Source: Nitrobacteraceae bacterium AZCC 1564 (GTDB lineage: Bacteria; Pseudomonadota; Alphaproteobacteria; Rhizobiales; Xanthobacteraceae). Taken from it: DNA of 64,000 bases. Location of the stretch: positions 1,860,001 to 1,924,000 of the forward strand of contig JBAGRR010000001.1 of NCBI GenBank assembly GCA_036924835.1. The letters run 5' to 3'. Within the stretch, counting starts at the first letter, position 1. Every line of letters starts with the position of its first letter. The notes below the pieces were generated by a model. It did not search any database. It was given only the letters and a program-made list of their open reading frames with translations, and was not told the DNA's origin. Positions 19,110 to 28,420 of this stretch are shown here, piece by piece. The position numbers were made by a program, and so were the translations under genes.

Positions 19110-20309
19110 TTAAGCGTGAAAGCGTACCGGGATGCTCTCGTAGCCCCGAAGCGTGTTGTGAAGCTGGCGAACAGGTTCATCGACCAGTTCAATACGCGAG
19201 ACGTGGCGCGCCAGCGCAGACAACACGACCTCTACTTCAAGCCTCGCGATCATTTGACCGACGCAGCCGTGAATTCCGGTCCCGAATCCCAAGTGACCGG
19301 TCGTACTGCGACGAATATCAAATGTATTCGGATCTCTCCATTTTCGAGGATCTCTATTCGCAGCCGCAAGCAAAACCAGAACCTTGTCGTCCTCGCGGAT
19401 TGCAACTCCGTCGATTTCCGTATCGCAGGTCGCCGTCCGAAAGAACATTTGAAATGGCGATTCAAATCGCAGCAGTTCTTCGAATACGGACTTCAGCAAT
19501 GCCGGTTCACGCCTGATCGCATCCCATTGCTCCGGATGTTTCGCCAAACAGACGAGAGCATTTCCGATCGCGTACGTGGTCGTGTCCACACCGGCCGATA
19601 GAAATGATCGCACAAGGAGCGCCGCGTGATCTGCATTGATCTCTCCGGCATCAACGTGCTGATAGACTTGAGCGCCGAGCCCATCGTCAGTCAGATTCTC
19701 GCGCTTGCAGGCCATCGTGATCCATTGCGTGACTTCTTCGGCATTTTCCATCGCATGATCATACAATTCGTTGCGCGGCCCCATTCCGTTGAAAACCATA
19801 TTGCCCCAGGCAATCAAATGGCGCCGCCCTTCGGTAGGGACACCAACTGCATCACCAAAGATCTTCAGTGGATACGCCTCAGCGAAATCGGCGATTCCCT
19901 CGATCGTGCCGGCACCCACTCGTTTTTCAACGAGACTCTCGGCTTCCTTCTCGAACGTTAAACGTAAAGTCCGCAAAGCCGCAGGCGAAAGAATGCGGCT
20001 AAGAATCGCCCGATTGGCCGTGTGTTCCGGCGGATCTGTCTCAAGAAGCGCACTTGGCGGGCGCCATCCCCCCAGTTTCTTCTGATTGACGATGCCCACT
20101 CCGGCACCAGAGCAGTATGTGCGCCAATCGCTTAGGACGGCATGAACCTGCTCATAGCGCGCAACGACCCATACCCCCCACTTCTCAAGCCAAACGACGG
20201 AGCCAAGCTCTCGCAGTTGCTCATGGAATGGGTAAGGATCGCGAAGGAAATCGGATGAAAATGGATCAATGTCCGAAGATACATGCCTCGTCAGTGCATC
20301 CACACTCAA
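19110..20309 (-). CDS. Cytochrome P450, CYP199-like
   Basis: A 399-residue soluble bacterial P450. The heme-ligand Cys349 lies in FGTGIHGC, the acid-alcohol pair is in SAGVDTTT (I helix), and ExxR occurs in FEELLR. The overall sequence resembles the CYP199 family of Rhodopseudomonas palustris, which O-demethylates para-methoxybenzoates. I chose a TTG start at 20309, five bases after GGAGG; the ATG at 20348 would add an atypical Cys-rich leader. The B-C loop reads CSGAGVGIV where CYP199A enzymes carry Arg and Ser that hold the substrate carboxylate, so the substrate may differ. Confidence 0.9.
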   Translation of the reverse strand: MSVDALTRHVSSDIDPFSSDFLRDPYPFHEQLRELGSVVWLEKWGVWVVARYEQVHAVLSDWRTYCSGAGVGIVNQKKLGGWRPPSALLETDPPEHTANRAILSRILSPAALRTLRLTFEKEAESLVEKRVGAGTIEGIADFAEAYPLKIFGDAVGVPTEGRRHLIAWGNMVFNGMGPRNELYDHAMENAEEVTQWITMACKRENLTDDGLGAQVYQHVDAGEINADHAALLVRSFLSAGVDTTTYAIGNALVCLAKHPEQWDAIRREPALLKSVFEELLRFESPFQMFFRTATCDTEIDGVAIREDDKVLVLLAAANRDPRKWRDPNTFDIRRSTTGHLGFGTGIHGCVGQMIARLEVEVVLSALARHVSRIELVDEPVRQLHNTLRGYESIPVRFHA

Positions 20310-20348
20310 TGCTTCCTCCCATGAACATATGCACGTTAGGACGATCAA

Positions 20349-20914
20349 AGGACTTCACCGCAAGCACTGCTTGCCGCGTCTCGATCGCGCCCTGTGCGAG
20401 ACTTCCGTCTGCTTTTCAATTTAGTTGCCACCTCAACTTTCTACTGTCAACTCCCTTATTCACCGAGCCTCACGGAACTTTTCTTTCAGTGGTGTGTGAA
20501 TTGAACGGTGACGCTAGTTATCGCCCGCTCCGACGACGAATTTGAACAAGATGCCTGCGGCGACAATGCCCCATCGCGGATCGTCGTCACTCGATCCACG
20601 CAGGCTAATTAGGGCCGGCATCTTTTTCAGTATGCGCCTGCTGCCCTGCCGCAAGTGACCGCGATTGGAGTCAAAAGATCGAGAAGCTCCTTGGCTTCGT
20701 TGCACGCGTTGCCATGCGGATTCGTCTGGCTGCCTCCACTGTGCTATTTGCTGCCAAGCGGCGGTGCGCCGCTCACGCGAAACATCCCCGCAGATCTCGT
20801 TTGATTCAATAGCAAGAACCGGAGTTCGCCTAGTTCACGGAAATCGTAACTCCTTGCTGCGGTCATCGACCGTAGTCGATGATCCTCACGAGACAAATCA
20901 CAAGGATGATTTCA
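20349..20914. other. Intergenic region without recognisable gene
   Basis: About 566 bp between the P450 operon and the divergent SnoaL-like gene. Short open frames exist on both strands, but none has a ribosome site or a recognisable product. It should contain the promoters of both neighbours. I see no strong inverted repeat. Confidence 0.5.
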
Positions 20915-21364
20915 ATGAGCAAGGAAGAAGACAACAAAGCCGTTGTCGGTCGGTGGTTCACCGAATTTTGGGGCAAGGATGTTAATCTCGGCGTCATCGA
21001 CGAGATCGCGGCTCCTGATATGCTGCTCAAGTATTCGCTGCATGAGCCGCGCCGCGGCCGCGAGGACATCAAGGCCTTCATGACTGACTTTCGCGCGGCA
21101 TTTCCCAACCTCAACTTCTGGGGGACGGCCGATCTGATCGCAGAAGGCGACTATGTCGTCGGTCAGTGGGAGGGTGGCGGCACGCACACCGGGCCGGCCT
21201 TCAGCGATTTCCTGATTGGCGGCTTGCCCGCCGCGACCGGCCGTAAGATGCACTTCACCGGCACCACCGTGCTGAAGGTTGTCAACGGCAAGATTGTCCA
21301 GGAAATCGGGCTCGATGACGGCGTGACTGCTCTGACGCAACTTGGTTTGATCAAGGCTGCTTGA
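20915..21364 (+). CDS. SnoaL-like / ester cyclase family protein (NTF2 fold)
   Basis: A 149-residue small protein with the SnoaL pattern: an N-terminal helix with VVGRWFTEFWG, a central FRAAFPNLNF strand region, WEGGGTHTGP, and a C-terminal GKIVQEIGLDD. These cone-shaped NTF2-fold proteins include polyketide cyclases and many small hydrolases or isomerases of unknown substrate. The ATG at 20915 follows CAAGGATGA; a reading from 20879 was rejected. It is a single gene, divergent from the P450 operon, so a role on a P450 product is possible but unproven. Confidence 0.82.
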   Translation: MSKEEDNKAVVGRWFTEFWGKDVNLGVIDEIAAPDMLLKYSLHEPRRGREDIKAFMTDFRAAFPNLNFWGTADLIAEGDYVVGQWEGGGTHTGPAFSDFLIGGLPAATGRKMHFTGTTVLKVVNGKIVQEIGLDDGVTALTQLGLIKAA

Positions 21365-21606
21365 TCTTCTAGTCTGGTCCGCAATGCGGCGCCAAACGAA
21401 AAGCTGCCGCCAGCAGCCTTTTACGAAGGTGATCCCACCAGAGAGTAATCGTGGAACTTTGCGTTCTGATTGCTGGGCTAACGCCAGCCCGGGTACCTCC
21501 AGAAGAAGATAACCCTCGGGGATAGATTTAAAAGCAAGGACCGGAGTGAAATCGGGTGGGCACTGGTCAGATAGTGGGCCAAGATCAACTTGAGATATGT
21601 ACGAAA

Positions 21607-22698
21607 ATGACTACGGCGCTGACCAAATTTCGCAAAGTATCGCCCCCATCCGCGGCGGACGATCCACGGTGGGCGCGCATCGTCTCGCGCGATAAGACGG
21701 CCGATGGCCACATTTGGTATTCTGTTTCAACAACAGGGGTCTATTGCCGGCCGTCGTGCCCTTCTCGCACCGCCAACCCTAAGAACGTTCAGATTCATGA
21801 CAGCCTGGAAAGCGCTAAGGCGACGGGATTCCGGACGTGTAAGCGGTGCAATCCAGACGGTCCCTCGCTCGAACACGAGAACGCAGCTCTTGTTGCAAAA
21901 GCATGCCGGATCATTGAGGACAGCGAAGAAGAACCGTCGCTGGAAGATCTGGCGGACGCCGTCGGCCGCAGCCCGAGTTATTTCCACCGCGTGTTCAAGG
22001 CTGCAACCGGTCTGACCCCAAAGGATTATGCCGCCGCCGATCGCGCGAAGAAGGTTCGTGAAGGCCTCGCCGCCGGAAACACGATCACCGAGGCGATCTA
22101 TGACGCCGGCTTCAACTCCAGCGGGCGTTTCTACGAGAAATCGACGAACATGCTCGGCATGACCCCGTCGCAATACCGGTCGGGTGGCACGAACGAAGAA
22201 ATCAAATTCGCGGTCGGCCAGACCTCTCTTGGCGCCATCCTTGTGGCCTCCAGCAAAAAGGGCGTCGCGTCCATTCTGCTTGGGAATGACCCGGACGAGC
22301 TCGTGCGCAATCTCCAGGACCGCTTTCCGAAGGCACGCCTCATAGGGGCAGATCGAGATTACGAAGCCTTGGTCGCGCAAGTTGTCGGCTTCGTTGAAAC
22401 GCCAGGAATAGGCCTAAATCTCCCACTCGATGTTCGCGGCACGGTCTTTCAGCAACGCGTATGGCAGGCGCTTCCGGAGATTCCCGTTGGCGTGACAGTT
22501 TCATACTCGGAAATCGCGCAACGCATCGGTTCGCCAAGGACCGTGCGAGCGGTTGCGGGCGCGTGCGCAGCTAACAAGCTGGCCGTCGCCATTCCATGCC
22601 ACCGCGTGATCCGTAATAACGGCGCTCTCTCAGGATACGCCTGGGGTGTCGAACGCAAGCGTGCTCTGCTTGAGCGAGAAGCTTCGCAAGGTGCCTAA
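21607..22698 (+). CDS. ada: Ada-type bifunctional DNA methyltransferase and transcription activator
   Basis: A 363-residue protein with the three Ada modules in order. The N-terminal metal-binding domain has Cys47, Cys51, Cys78 and Cys81, the first being the methylphosphotriester acceptor. An AraC-type helix-turn-helix follows (about 97-180, with FHRVFKAATGLTPKDY). The C-terminal O6-methylguanine methyltransferase has active Cys331 in IPCHRVIRNNG. The length is close to that of E. coli Ada (354). It removes alkyl groups from DNA and activates its own regulon when methylated. The start at 21607 is preferred over 21556. No alkB or alkA lies next to it. Confidence 0.93.
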   Translation: MTTALTKFRKVSPPSAADDPRWARIVSRDKTADGHIWYSVSTTGVYCRPSCPSRTANPKNVQIHDSLESAKATGFRTCKRCNPDGPSLEHENAALVAKACRIIEDSEEEPSLEDLADAVGRSPSYFHRVFKAATGLTPKDYAAADRAKKVREGLAAGNTITEAIYDAGFNSSGRFYEKSTNMLGMTPSQYRSGGTNEEIKFAVGQTSLGAILVASSKKGVASILLGNDPDELVRNLQDRFPKARLIGADRDYEALVAQVVGFVETPGIGLNLPLDVRGTVFQQRVWQALPEIPVGVTVSYSEIAQRIGSPRTVRAVAGACAANKLAVAIPCHRVIRNNGALSGYAWGVERKRALLEREASQGA

Positions 22699-22749
22699 AC
22701 ATGCAACCACCTACGCCCTCAGTTTCACCATTCGCCCTTCGAACGGCGA

Positions 22750-23286
22750 ATGACTAACCTATCGCGAACTCGCACGAAATTATTACCCAGCGGCATCTCT
22801 CAATCATTACCGCGCGCCCCATTTCTCCCGGCGACTTCACTGACATTTCTCAAACCCAGACTCAGAAGTGCGCTGCGGTCGGCCGTAGCGCAACTCGCAC
22901 GAATTGGCGTTACAGCAAATCAAGTGACACTGGCGTCATTGGCTGGCTCTATCCTGATTGGTGCACTGCTATGCTGATTTCATCACCCGACGCTGTTCGT
23001 GATACTGCCGGTCTGGCTGCTCGTGCGGATGGCGACGCTTGCAATCGAATCCAGACAAAAGAGCCGCCTTCGGGACATTCTGAACGAAGTAGCCGATGTC
23101 GTTTCCGATGCAGCGCTTTTTGTCTATGCGCTCTACGACAAGATCCCGGCGCTGTGTTACGGCTCGTACTCAGAGAATATTCACGGCTTTAATGAGCGTG
23201 TTAGCCTAGCATTCCTTAAGCGGATCACAACGACAATGGTGCTCTTCATTGTCGACTGGTGCGGGCCGGAAGCAATCGAACAGTGA
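22750..23286 (+). pseudogene. Dead CDP-alcohol phosphatidyltransferase
   Basis: An in-frame TGA at 22975-22977 splits a frame that would read LARIGVTANQVTLASLAGSI, then FHHPTLFVILPVWLLVRM, then RLRDILNEVADVVSDAALF. These are parts of the CDP-alcohol phosphatidyltransferase family, which makes phospholipids from CDP-diacylglycerol or related substrates in the membrane. Only part of the catalytic signature DGxxAR-x8-G-x3-D-x3-D survives: the DG and AR are missing, while the later Asp residues are present. The tail after SDAALF does not resemble the family. It is a clear pseudogene near the end of the accessory region. Confidence 0.7.
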
Positions 23287-23429
23287 TCTCCAAGCGCTGG
23301 CACGAGTGACACGAGCTGCTATTTATATTGTCTCCATGCAAGCGCGCCGAGCTCATTCCTCATCTCGCTATTTGGAGAATATATTCCAAGCCCATGAGGC
23401 TCTGTACCAGCTCAGGAAGAAAGGGCTGA

Positions 23430-24707
23430 TCACTGCGCCAAGGCTTGTGCAATGTCTGCGATGATATCATCAGGATGCTCGATTCCCACCGAAAGACGAA
23501 TCGTCGTATCGAGAATGCCGATGCGAGCTCTAATTTCCGCGGGCACACCTGAGTGTGTCATCGCGGCGGGATGACTGGCAAGCGATTCGGTCCCTCCGAG
23601 ACTTACGGCAAGCTTGAACACTTGCAAGGAGTTGAGGAAAGCAAAGGCCTCCGCTTCTCGTCCCTTGATATCAAAAGAGAATGTTGACCCAGCCCCGGTG
23701 CACTGCTTTTCGTACGTGGCTCGCGCTGGGCCTTCCGCCAAGAACGGCAGATAGTGAACTTTCGTCACGCGAGGATGCTCTCGCAAGAAATTCGCTACGA
23801 TCTTCGCATTGGCGGTGGCCTTTTCCATCCGCAACGAGAGCGTTTCGAGAGAACGGCCAAGCATCCAACACGAATGTGGATCGAGCTGAGTGCCGATTGC
23901 ACTCCGTAGCGCCTTAACAACGCCGATGGTTTCCTTACTTCCGACTGCGGCTCCAGCAATGAGATCCGAATGTCCACCGACGTATTTTGTGAGTGAATAG
24001 ATCGAGAGATCAGCACCAAAATCCAGTGGTCGCTGGAATACTGGCCCGAGCAGAGTATTGTCGCACGCGATGATTGGGCGATGTCCTTGCGCAATACCAA
24101 CTTCATCAGCGAGCCGCCGCACTAGCGCAATGTCGACAAGCGTGTTCGTCGGATTGGACGGCGTTTCCACAAGGATGACCGCGATCCGACCTATCGATCT
24201 TGCTTTTTCTAGCAGAGAACGAACACCAGCTTCGTCTACGCCGTCAGCAAAGGGAACGGATTTAATACCGAACTGCGCGAACGTCTTCGTCAGCAGTGTC
24301 TCAGTGCCGCCGTAAAGTGGCTGCGAGTGGAAAATGACGTCGCCAGGCCGCGCATACGCCATCAAGCTTGTCGAGATCGCAGACATGCCGGACGAGAACA
24401 AAATCGCCGCCTCTGCTCCCTCATAGATCGCAAGCCGATCCTCGACGATTTCGCTATTGGGATGGTTAAATCGCGAATAAACCAGCCCCGCTCCGCCGCC
24501 CGCAGGAGGCTTCTTTCGTCCCGAGACATAATCAAAGAAGTCCCGCCCTTCTTCGGCGGTGCCGAACACGAATGTCGAAGTCAGGAATACCGGAGGCTTT
24601 ACTGCCCCTTCTGATAACATGGGATCATAGCCGTACCCCAACATGAGAGTTTCCGGCTTTAGCACATGATTACCGATATGCGTTTTGGAAGGACGTGGTA
24701 CTGCCAT
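23430..24707 (-). CDS. Cystathionine gamma-synthase / methionine gamma-lyase family PLP enzyme
   Basis: A 425-residue Cys/Met-metabolism PLP enzyme. The PLP lysine is in [11 protein letters not shown] (about 224), the aromatic cofactor contact in YSRFNHPN (about 80), the phosphate region in FSSGMSAIS (about 105) and the Asp in [10 protein letters not shown]-terminal [13 protein letters not shown] is typical of the gamma-elimination group. It could make cystathionine or degrade methionine; sequence alone does not decide. The ATG follows AGGGG by 7 bases. The truncated Lrp/AsnC gene starting divergently 110 bp away was probably its regulator. Confidence 0.88.
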   Translation of the reverse strand: MAVPRPSKTHIGNHVLKPETLMLGYGYDPMLSEGAVKPPVFLTSTFVFGTAEEGRDFFDYVSGRKKPPAGGGAGLVYSRFNHPNSEIVEDRLAIYEGAEAAILFSSGMSAISTSLMAYARPGDVIFHSQPLYGGTETLLTKTFAQFGIKSVPFADGVDEAGVRSLLEKARSIGRIAVILVETPSNPTNTLVDIALVRRLADEVGIAQGHRPIIACDNTLLGPVFQRPLDFGADLSIYSLTKYVGGHSDLIAGAAVGSKETIGVVKALRSAIGTQLDPHSCWMLGRSLETLSLRMEKATANAKIVANFLREHPRVTKVHYLPFLAEGPARATYEKQCTGAGSTFSFDIKGREAEAFAFLNSLQVFKLAVSLGGTESLASHPAAMTHSGVPAEIRARIGILDTTIRLSVGIEHPDDIIADIAQALAQ

Positions 24708-24816
24708 GCCATAACCCCTGGTACGGTGTTCCTACGCAGTTTACCTGCGTGTGCGTGGCATTTTCGTGTTGGCTGCCGCGAAGCCTTTCTTGGCAACCAT
24801 TCCGGGAGAGCGCGAT

Positions 24817-24876
24817 ATGGGACTGTCTTTCGAGGTTGACGACATAGATCGTCACATCATCCGAGAACTCACCTGA
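24817..24876 (+). pseudogene. N-terminal stub of an Lrp/AsnC-family regulator
   Basis: The ATG at 24817 follows GGGAGAG and begins [19 protein letters not shown], the usual first helix of Lrp/AsnC regulators (DxIDxxIxxEL), then stops at TGA 24874. The helix-turn-helix and ligand domain are missing. The integrase relic starts at exactly this point, so a recombination event replaced the rest of the gene. Lrp-type genes often sit divergent from gamma-lyases, as here. Confidence 0.65.
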
Positions 24877-25123
24877 GAGGACCCTACGCCACACGGCGGC
24901 GACCTGGTTGATGCAGGCCGGCACCGATCCATGGCAAGCGGCGGGCTATCTGGGAATGTCGTTGGAAGTCCTGCTTAACACCTACGGCCACCATCATCCG
25001 GATCACATGTCGGACGCAGTCGAAAAGATCGCCAAGCGGCCCGAGAGAAAGCCAGAACGAAAAAAGGACGTATCTGGGGCGGTAACTGGTGCGGTAGTGA
25101 AATTTCCAAACAGGAAAGTGTAA
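24875..25123 (+). pseudogene. C-terminal relic of a tyrosine-recombinase integrase
   Basis: The frame reads [15 protein letters not shown], then [24 protein letters not shown], which are the catalytic Arg-His box and the terminal His plus nucleophilic Tyr of phage or island integrases. It is followed by a basic tail. Everything upstream of the Arg box is missing and no start is visible. The end of the frame lies 17 bp from the 3' end of a tRNA gene, the usual attachment site for such elements, so this marks an old genomic-island border. Confidence 0.8.
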
Positions 25124-25140
25124 GTTATGCCTGATTTCAT

Positions 25141-25216
25141 TGGTGGGCCCGGCAGGACTCGAACCTGCAACCAGACCGTTATGAGCGGTCGGCTCTAACC
25201 ATTGAGCTACAGGCCC
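25141..25216 (-). tRNA. tRNA with CAT anticodon, probably tRNA-Ile2
   Basis: A complete cloverleaf can be drawn. The acceptor stem GGGCCTG pairs with CGGGCCC, and the D arm is GCTCAATGGTTAGAGC. The anticodon arm GACCG-CTCATAA-CGGTC has anticodon CAT, and the T arm is GCAGGTTCGAGTCCTGC. Discriminator A and an encoded CCA (25141-25143) follow. The anticodon loop with C before T and AA after fits the lysidine-modified Ile tRNA better than elongator Met. Its 3' end faces the integrase relic. Confidence 0.92.
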
Positions 25217-25322
25217 CGCCGGCCCTGACTGCGGGCAACGGTGCATTCACCCCATACAATGACCGCCGCCTTGGGGCAATCGGCCCGTTAGAAAACCGGG
25301 GTCGATTTGTTTGTCCGCGATA

Positions 25323-26582
25323 TCAGGCGATTTCAGCCGCCAGTTCGCGAATAGCATCGTAAACCCGATCAAGTTCGTCGGCCGTCGAGCAATAGGGCGG
25401 CATGATATAAACGGTATTGCCGAGCGGACGAACAAGCAAACCGCGATCCAAAAAGCCCCGGTAAAGCCGTGGGCCAATATCGGCCATGTAGCCGGCATCA
25501 CCAGCAACGATATCAAGCGCGGCAATGGTTCCGATCTGCCGGATATTCGCAAAACGCGGATTGTCGCGGAATCCGTCGAGTCGCTCCGCATGCGTCGCGG
25601 AGACTTGAGCAATCCGCTCCATGACTGGTTCCCGCTCCCAGACTTCGAGATTTGCGAGAGCCGCCGCGCAAGCGATCGGATTCGCTGTGTAGGAGCTTGA
25701 ATGGAAAAAAGTCCGGGTTCGGTCGGTGGAGTAATGCGCGTCAAAGATATCACCGCGGCAGAGAGTGACCGCAAGCGGCACCGATCCTCCCGTCAGACCT
25801 TTTGAATAGCACGCGATGTCCGGTATCACGCCAGCCTGCTCGCACGCGAACAATGTGCCTGTCCGTCCCCATCCCGTCATGACTTCATCGGCGATGAGAA
25901 GAACGCCGTGCATCTCGCAAATGCGCTTCATCTCCGCAAGAACCGGCGGGGGATAGATCAACATACCGCCCGCACCTAGGACCAATGGCTCGACGATAAA
26001 CGCCGCAATCCCGCCACCGCTGCAGGCCGCTTTCAGCGCACCGAACGTAGCATCTTCTCGTCCCCGCTGCGGAAATGGTATGCGCTCGACGTCAAACAAT
26101 AGAGGATCATAGGGTGCATTGAACACGCCACGCTCGCCAACGGACATTCCTCCGATGGTGTCGCCGTGATAAGCGCCTTCCAAAGCCAGAATGCGACTGC
26201 GTTTCTCTCCGCTGTGCCGCCAGAAGCCAAGCGCCATCTTCAGTGCGACTTCGACGGACGTCGATCCGCTGTCGGAGAAGAAAACATATTCAAGCTGCGG
26301 CGGCGTCATCGCAACGAGCCGTCGGGCAAGCTGCTCAGCCGGCTCGTGGGTGAAACCGGCAAAAATAACCTGGTCGAGACGATCCGCCTGATCCTTGATC
26401 GCCTTCACAATATGAGGGTGACGATGACCATGGGTCACAACCCACCACGATGAAATCGCATCAAAAATTCGGCGGCCATCGGCCGTCTCGAGCCAAGCTC
26501 CCTCGCCTCGCGCGATAGGCACTGCGTCTGGAAACACGGCATGCTGCGTGAACGGATGCCAAACCGGCGACTTTGACATCAT
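25323..26582 (-). CDS. bioA: Adenosylmethionine-8-amino-7-oxononanoate aminotransferase
   Basis: A 419-residue class III PLP aminotransferase that converts KAPA to DAPA in biotin synthesis. It shows WHPFTQH at the N-terminus, GAYHGDT (about 138), the cofactor Asp in [15 protein letters not shown] and the PLP Lys in CYSKGLTGG. The BioA-specific N-terminus and [16 protein letters not shown] support BioA over other class III enzymes. It overlaps bioD by 4 bases (ATGA), so bioF-bioD-bioA are translationally coupled. Confidence 0.95.
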   Translation of the reverse strand: MMSKSPVWHPFTQHAVFPDAVPIARGEGAWLETADGRRIFDAISSWWVVTHGHRHPHIVKAIKDQADRLDQVIFAGFTHEPAEQLARRLVAMTPPQLEYVFFSDSGSTSVEVALKMALGFWRHSGEKRSRILALEGAYHGDTIGGMSVGERGVFNAPYDPLLFDVERIPFPQRGREDATFGALKAACSGGGIAAFIVEPLVLGAGGMLIYPPPVLAEMKRICEMHGVLLIADEVMTGWGRTGTLFACEQAGVIPDIACYSKGLTGGSVPLAVTLCRGDIFDAHYSTDRTRTFFHSSSYTANPIACAAALANLEVWEREPVMERIAQVSATHAERLDGFRDNPRFANIRQIGTIAALDIVAGDAGYMADIGPRLYRGFLDRGLLVRPLGNTVYIMPPYCSTADELDRVYDAIRELAAEIA

Positions 26583-27220
26583 CCTGCAGCTCCGTTCAGA
26601 AAATCGTCGACGGCGAAGTTCTCGGCAAAAGCAGCCCGCAAGGTATCCTGCGTCAGGACTGCCAGCGAAGGAAGACGGCCGAGCCGCTTCACATTTCCCA
26701 TCTCGACGATCGTTCGCTCAGAATCCGGATGTTCATCGCCGATAAAGGCAACGCCGAGAAGGGGGATGCCGCGATGACGCAGAGCTTCAACAGAGAGCAG
26801 AGTGTGGTTGATCGTCCCAAGCGTGGTGCGAGCACAGAGCACCACCGGCGCTCCCCATCGCGCCATCTGATCGATGTACGTCGTCTGCCGTGTTAGCGGC
26901 ACCATCAATCCGCCCGCGCCTTCCACCACCACGGTGCCGGGCACAGTCGGCAGCACGAGTCTCGCCGGATCGATGGCGATACCGTCGAGTTCGGCGGCTA
27001 GGTGTGGCGATGCCGGAGTCTTCAACCGATAAAGCTCAGGTATCACGTGCGTCGATGGAATCTCCGAAAGACGCAACACAGCCTGGGTGTCAGTCTCATC
27101 TTCCAAACCGGATTGTATCGGCTTCCAATAAAATGCATTGAGCGCGCCCGCCAGTGCAGCGGAAAAAACCGTTTTACCGATGCCGGTATCGGTGCCGGCG
27201 ACCACAAGATGCCGATTCAT
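26579..27220 (-). CDS. bioD: Dethiobiotin synthetase
   Basis: A 213-residue ATP-dependent carboxylase that closes the ureido ring of dethiobiotin. The P-loop is [15 protein letters not shown] (about 9), the substrate-binding YWKPIQSG (about 30) and [12 protein letters not shown] (about 112) are intact, and the length is normal. It overlaps bioF upstream and bioA downstream by ATGA. No bioB or bioC lies in the cluster, so these steps must be encoded elsewhere or bypassed. Confidence 0.94.
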   Translation of the reverse strand: MNRHLVVAGTDTGIGKTVFSAALAGALNAFYWKPIQSGLEDETDTQAVLRLSEIPSTHVIPELYRLKTPASPHLAAELDGIAIDPARLVLPTVPGTVVVEGAGGLMVPLTRQTTYIDQMARWGAPVVLCARTTLGTINHTLLSVEALRHRGIPLLGVAFIGDEHPDSERTIVEMGNVKRLGRLPSLAVLTQDTLRAAFAENFAVDDFLNGAAG

Positions 27221-28350
27221 GCGGCGACCCGCATGTCTTCCGATAACGCCGCGAAAAGCTCTGCAACGACGGCCTCATTCACATTCAACGTCAGCGCGAT
27301 CCGCAGACGCGCGGTGCCTTCCGGCACAGTCGGCGGGCGGATCGCACGGATATCGAAGCCTCGGCGCTGCAAGGAGGCGGCAAGCGCCACCGCCGCCTGA
27401 TCGGCGCCGATCACGACGGGCAGAATATGCGAGCCTGACGGCGCGAGATCGCAGCGTCGGCGCAGCTCCCGTCCCGCAAAGTTAACAAGGCTGGCCAATC
27501 GTTCACGCCGTGCGGAATCGGTGCGGGAGAGTTGCAGCGACGCCCGGGTCACGGCGGCAATCAACGGCGAAGGCGCCGTTGCAAAGATAAAGGGACGTGC
27601 GCGATTGACGAGGAAGTCGCGGATGACCTTCGGACCGACGATGAAACCACCGACCGTTCCCAAAGCCTTGCCGCACGTGTGTAAAGTGAGGACATTCTCG
27701 CGCCCTTCGAATGCCGCCGCGAGGCCCCGCCCCTGTGGTCCCAGCACGCCGGTCGCATGCGCTTCGTCAATCACGATCATCGCGTCATGGCGATCAGCCA
27801 CAGCCAATAAGTCGTTCAGGTCTGGGCTGTCGCCATCCATGCTGTAGAGGCTCTCGACCGCAATCCACGGTCTGCCCTTGCCGCCAGCAACTCGCCAGCG
27901 CCTGATGGCGTCTTCGAACGCACCGACATCATTATGGGACACACCGGCATAGTCCGCGCGGCCACGCCGCATTCCCTCATGCACGCTTGCATGGACAAGC
28001 TCGTCGTGAACGACGAGGTCTCCGCGCTGCGGCAGCGTGGAGAAGATCGCAAAATTCGCGACATAACCGCCGCCGAAATAAAGTGCGGTTTCCGCGCCAA
28101 AGTACGCCGCAGCCTCACTCTCCAACGCCTCATGCTCGGAGTGATTGCCGCGCAGCAGCCGTGAGCCGCCGGATCCGATCGGGACCCCCCGCGCAATCGC
28201 GTCAACGGCTGCCTGTCTCAGCTCATCGGATTCTGCGAGCCCGAGATAATCGTTTGACGTGAAATCGATCCCGGCACGCTCGCGCAGCGCGCGCAGCCGC
28301 CCTCGCCCGGCAAGGCCTCGCAAGTCTGTTTCAAAGTCATCATGCATCAT
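27217..28350 (-). CDS. bioF: 8-amino-7-oxononanoate synthase
   Basis: A 377-residue PLP enzyme that condenses pimeloyl-ACP or pimeloyl-CoA with alanine in biotin synthesis. It has NDYLGL (about 33), the PLP Lys in [12 protein letters not shown] (about 236), and [15 protein letters not shown], all normal. I chose the ATG at 28350 (MMHDDFET) because it gives the usual length; a start at 28410 is open but adds 20 unconserved residues. It is the first gene of the bioFDA operon, 71 bp from the end of the upstream MFS gene. Confidence 0.93.
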   Translation of the reverse strand: MMHDDFETDLRGLAGRGRLRALRERAGIDFTSNDYLGLAESDELRQAAVDAIARGVPIGSGGSRLLRGNHSEHEALESEAAAYFGAETALYFGGGYVANFAIFSTLPQRGDLVVHDELVHASVHEGMRRGRADYAGVSHNDVGAFEDAIRRWRVAGGKGRPWIAVESLYSMDGDSPDLNDLLAVADRHDAMIVIDEAHATGVLGPQGRGLAAAFEGRENVLTLHTCGKALGTVGGFIVGPKVIRDFLVNRARPFIFATAPSPLIAAVTRASLQLSRTDSARRERLASLVNFAGRELRRRCDLAPSGSHILPVVIGADQAAVALAASLQRRGFDIRAIRPPTVPEGTARLRIALTLNVNEAVVAELFAALSEDMRVAA

Positions 28351-28420
28351 GGTGTCTCGACAGGCCAAAGGCTCGCTTGTCCCGTTAAGGGAGCCCGCCT
28401 CTGCGGTCAATGTCTAACAG

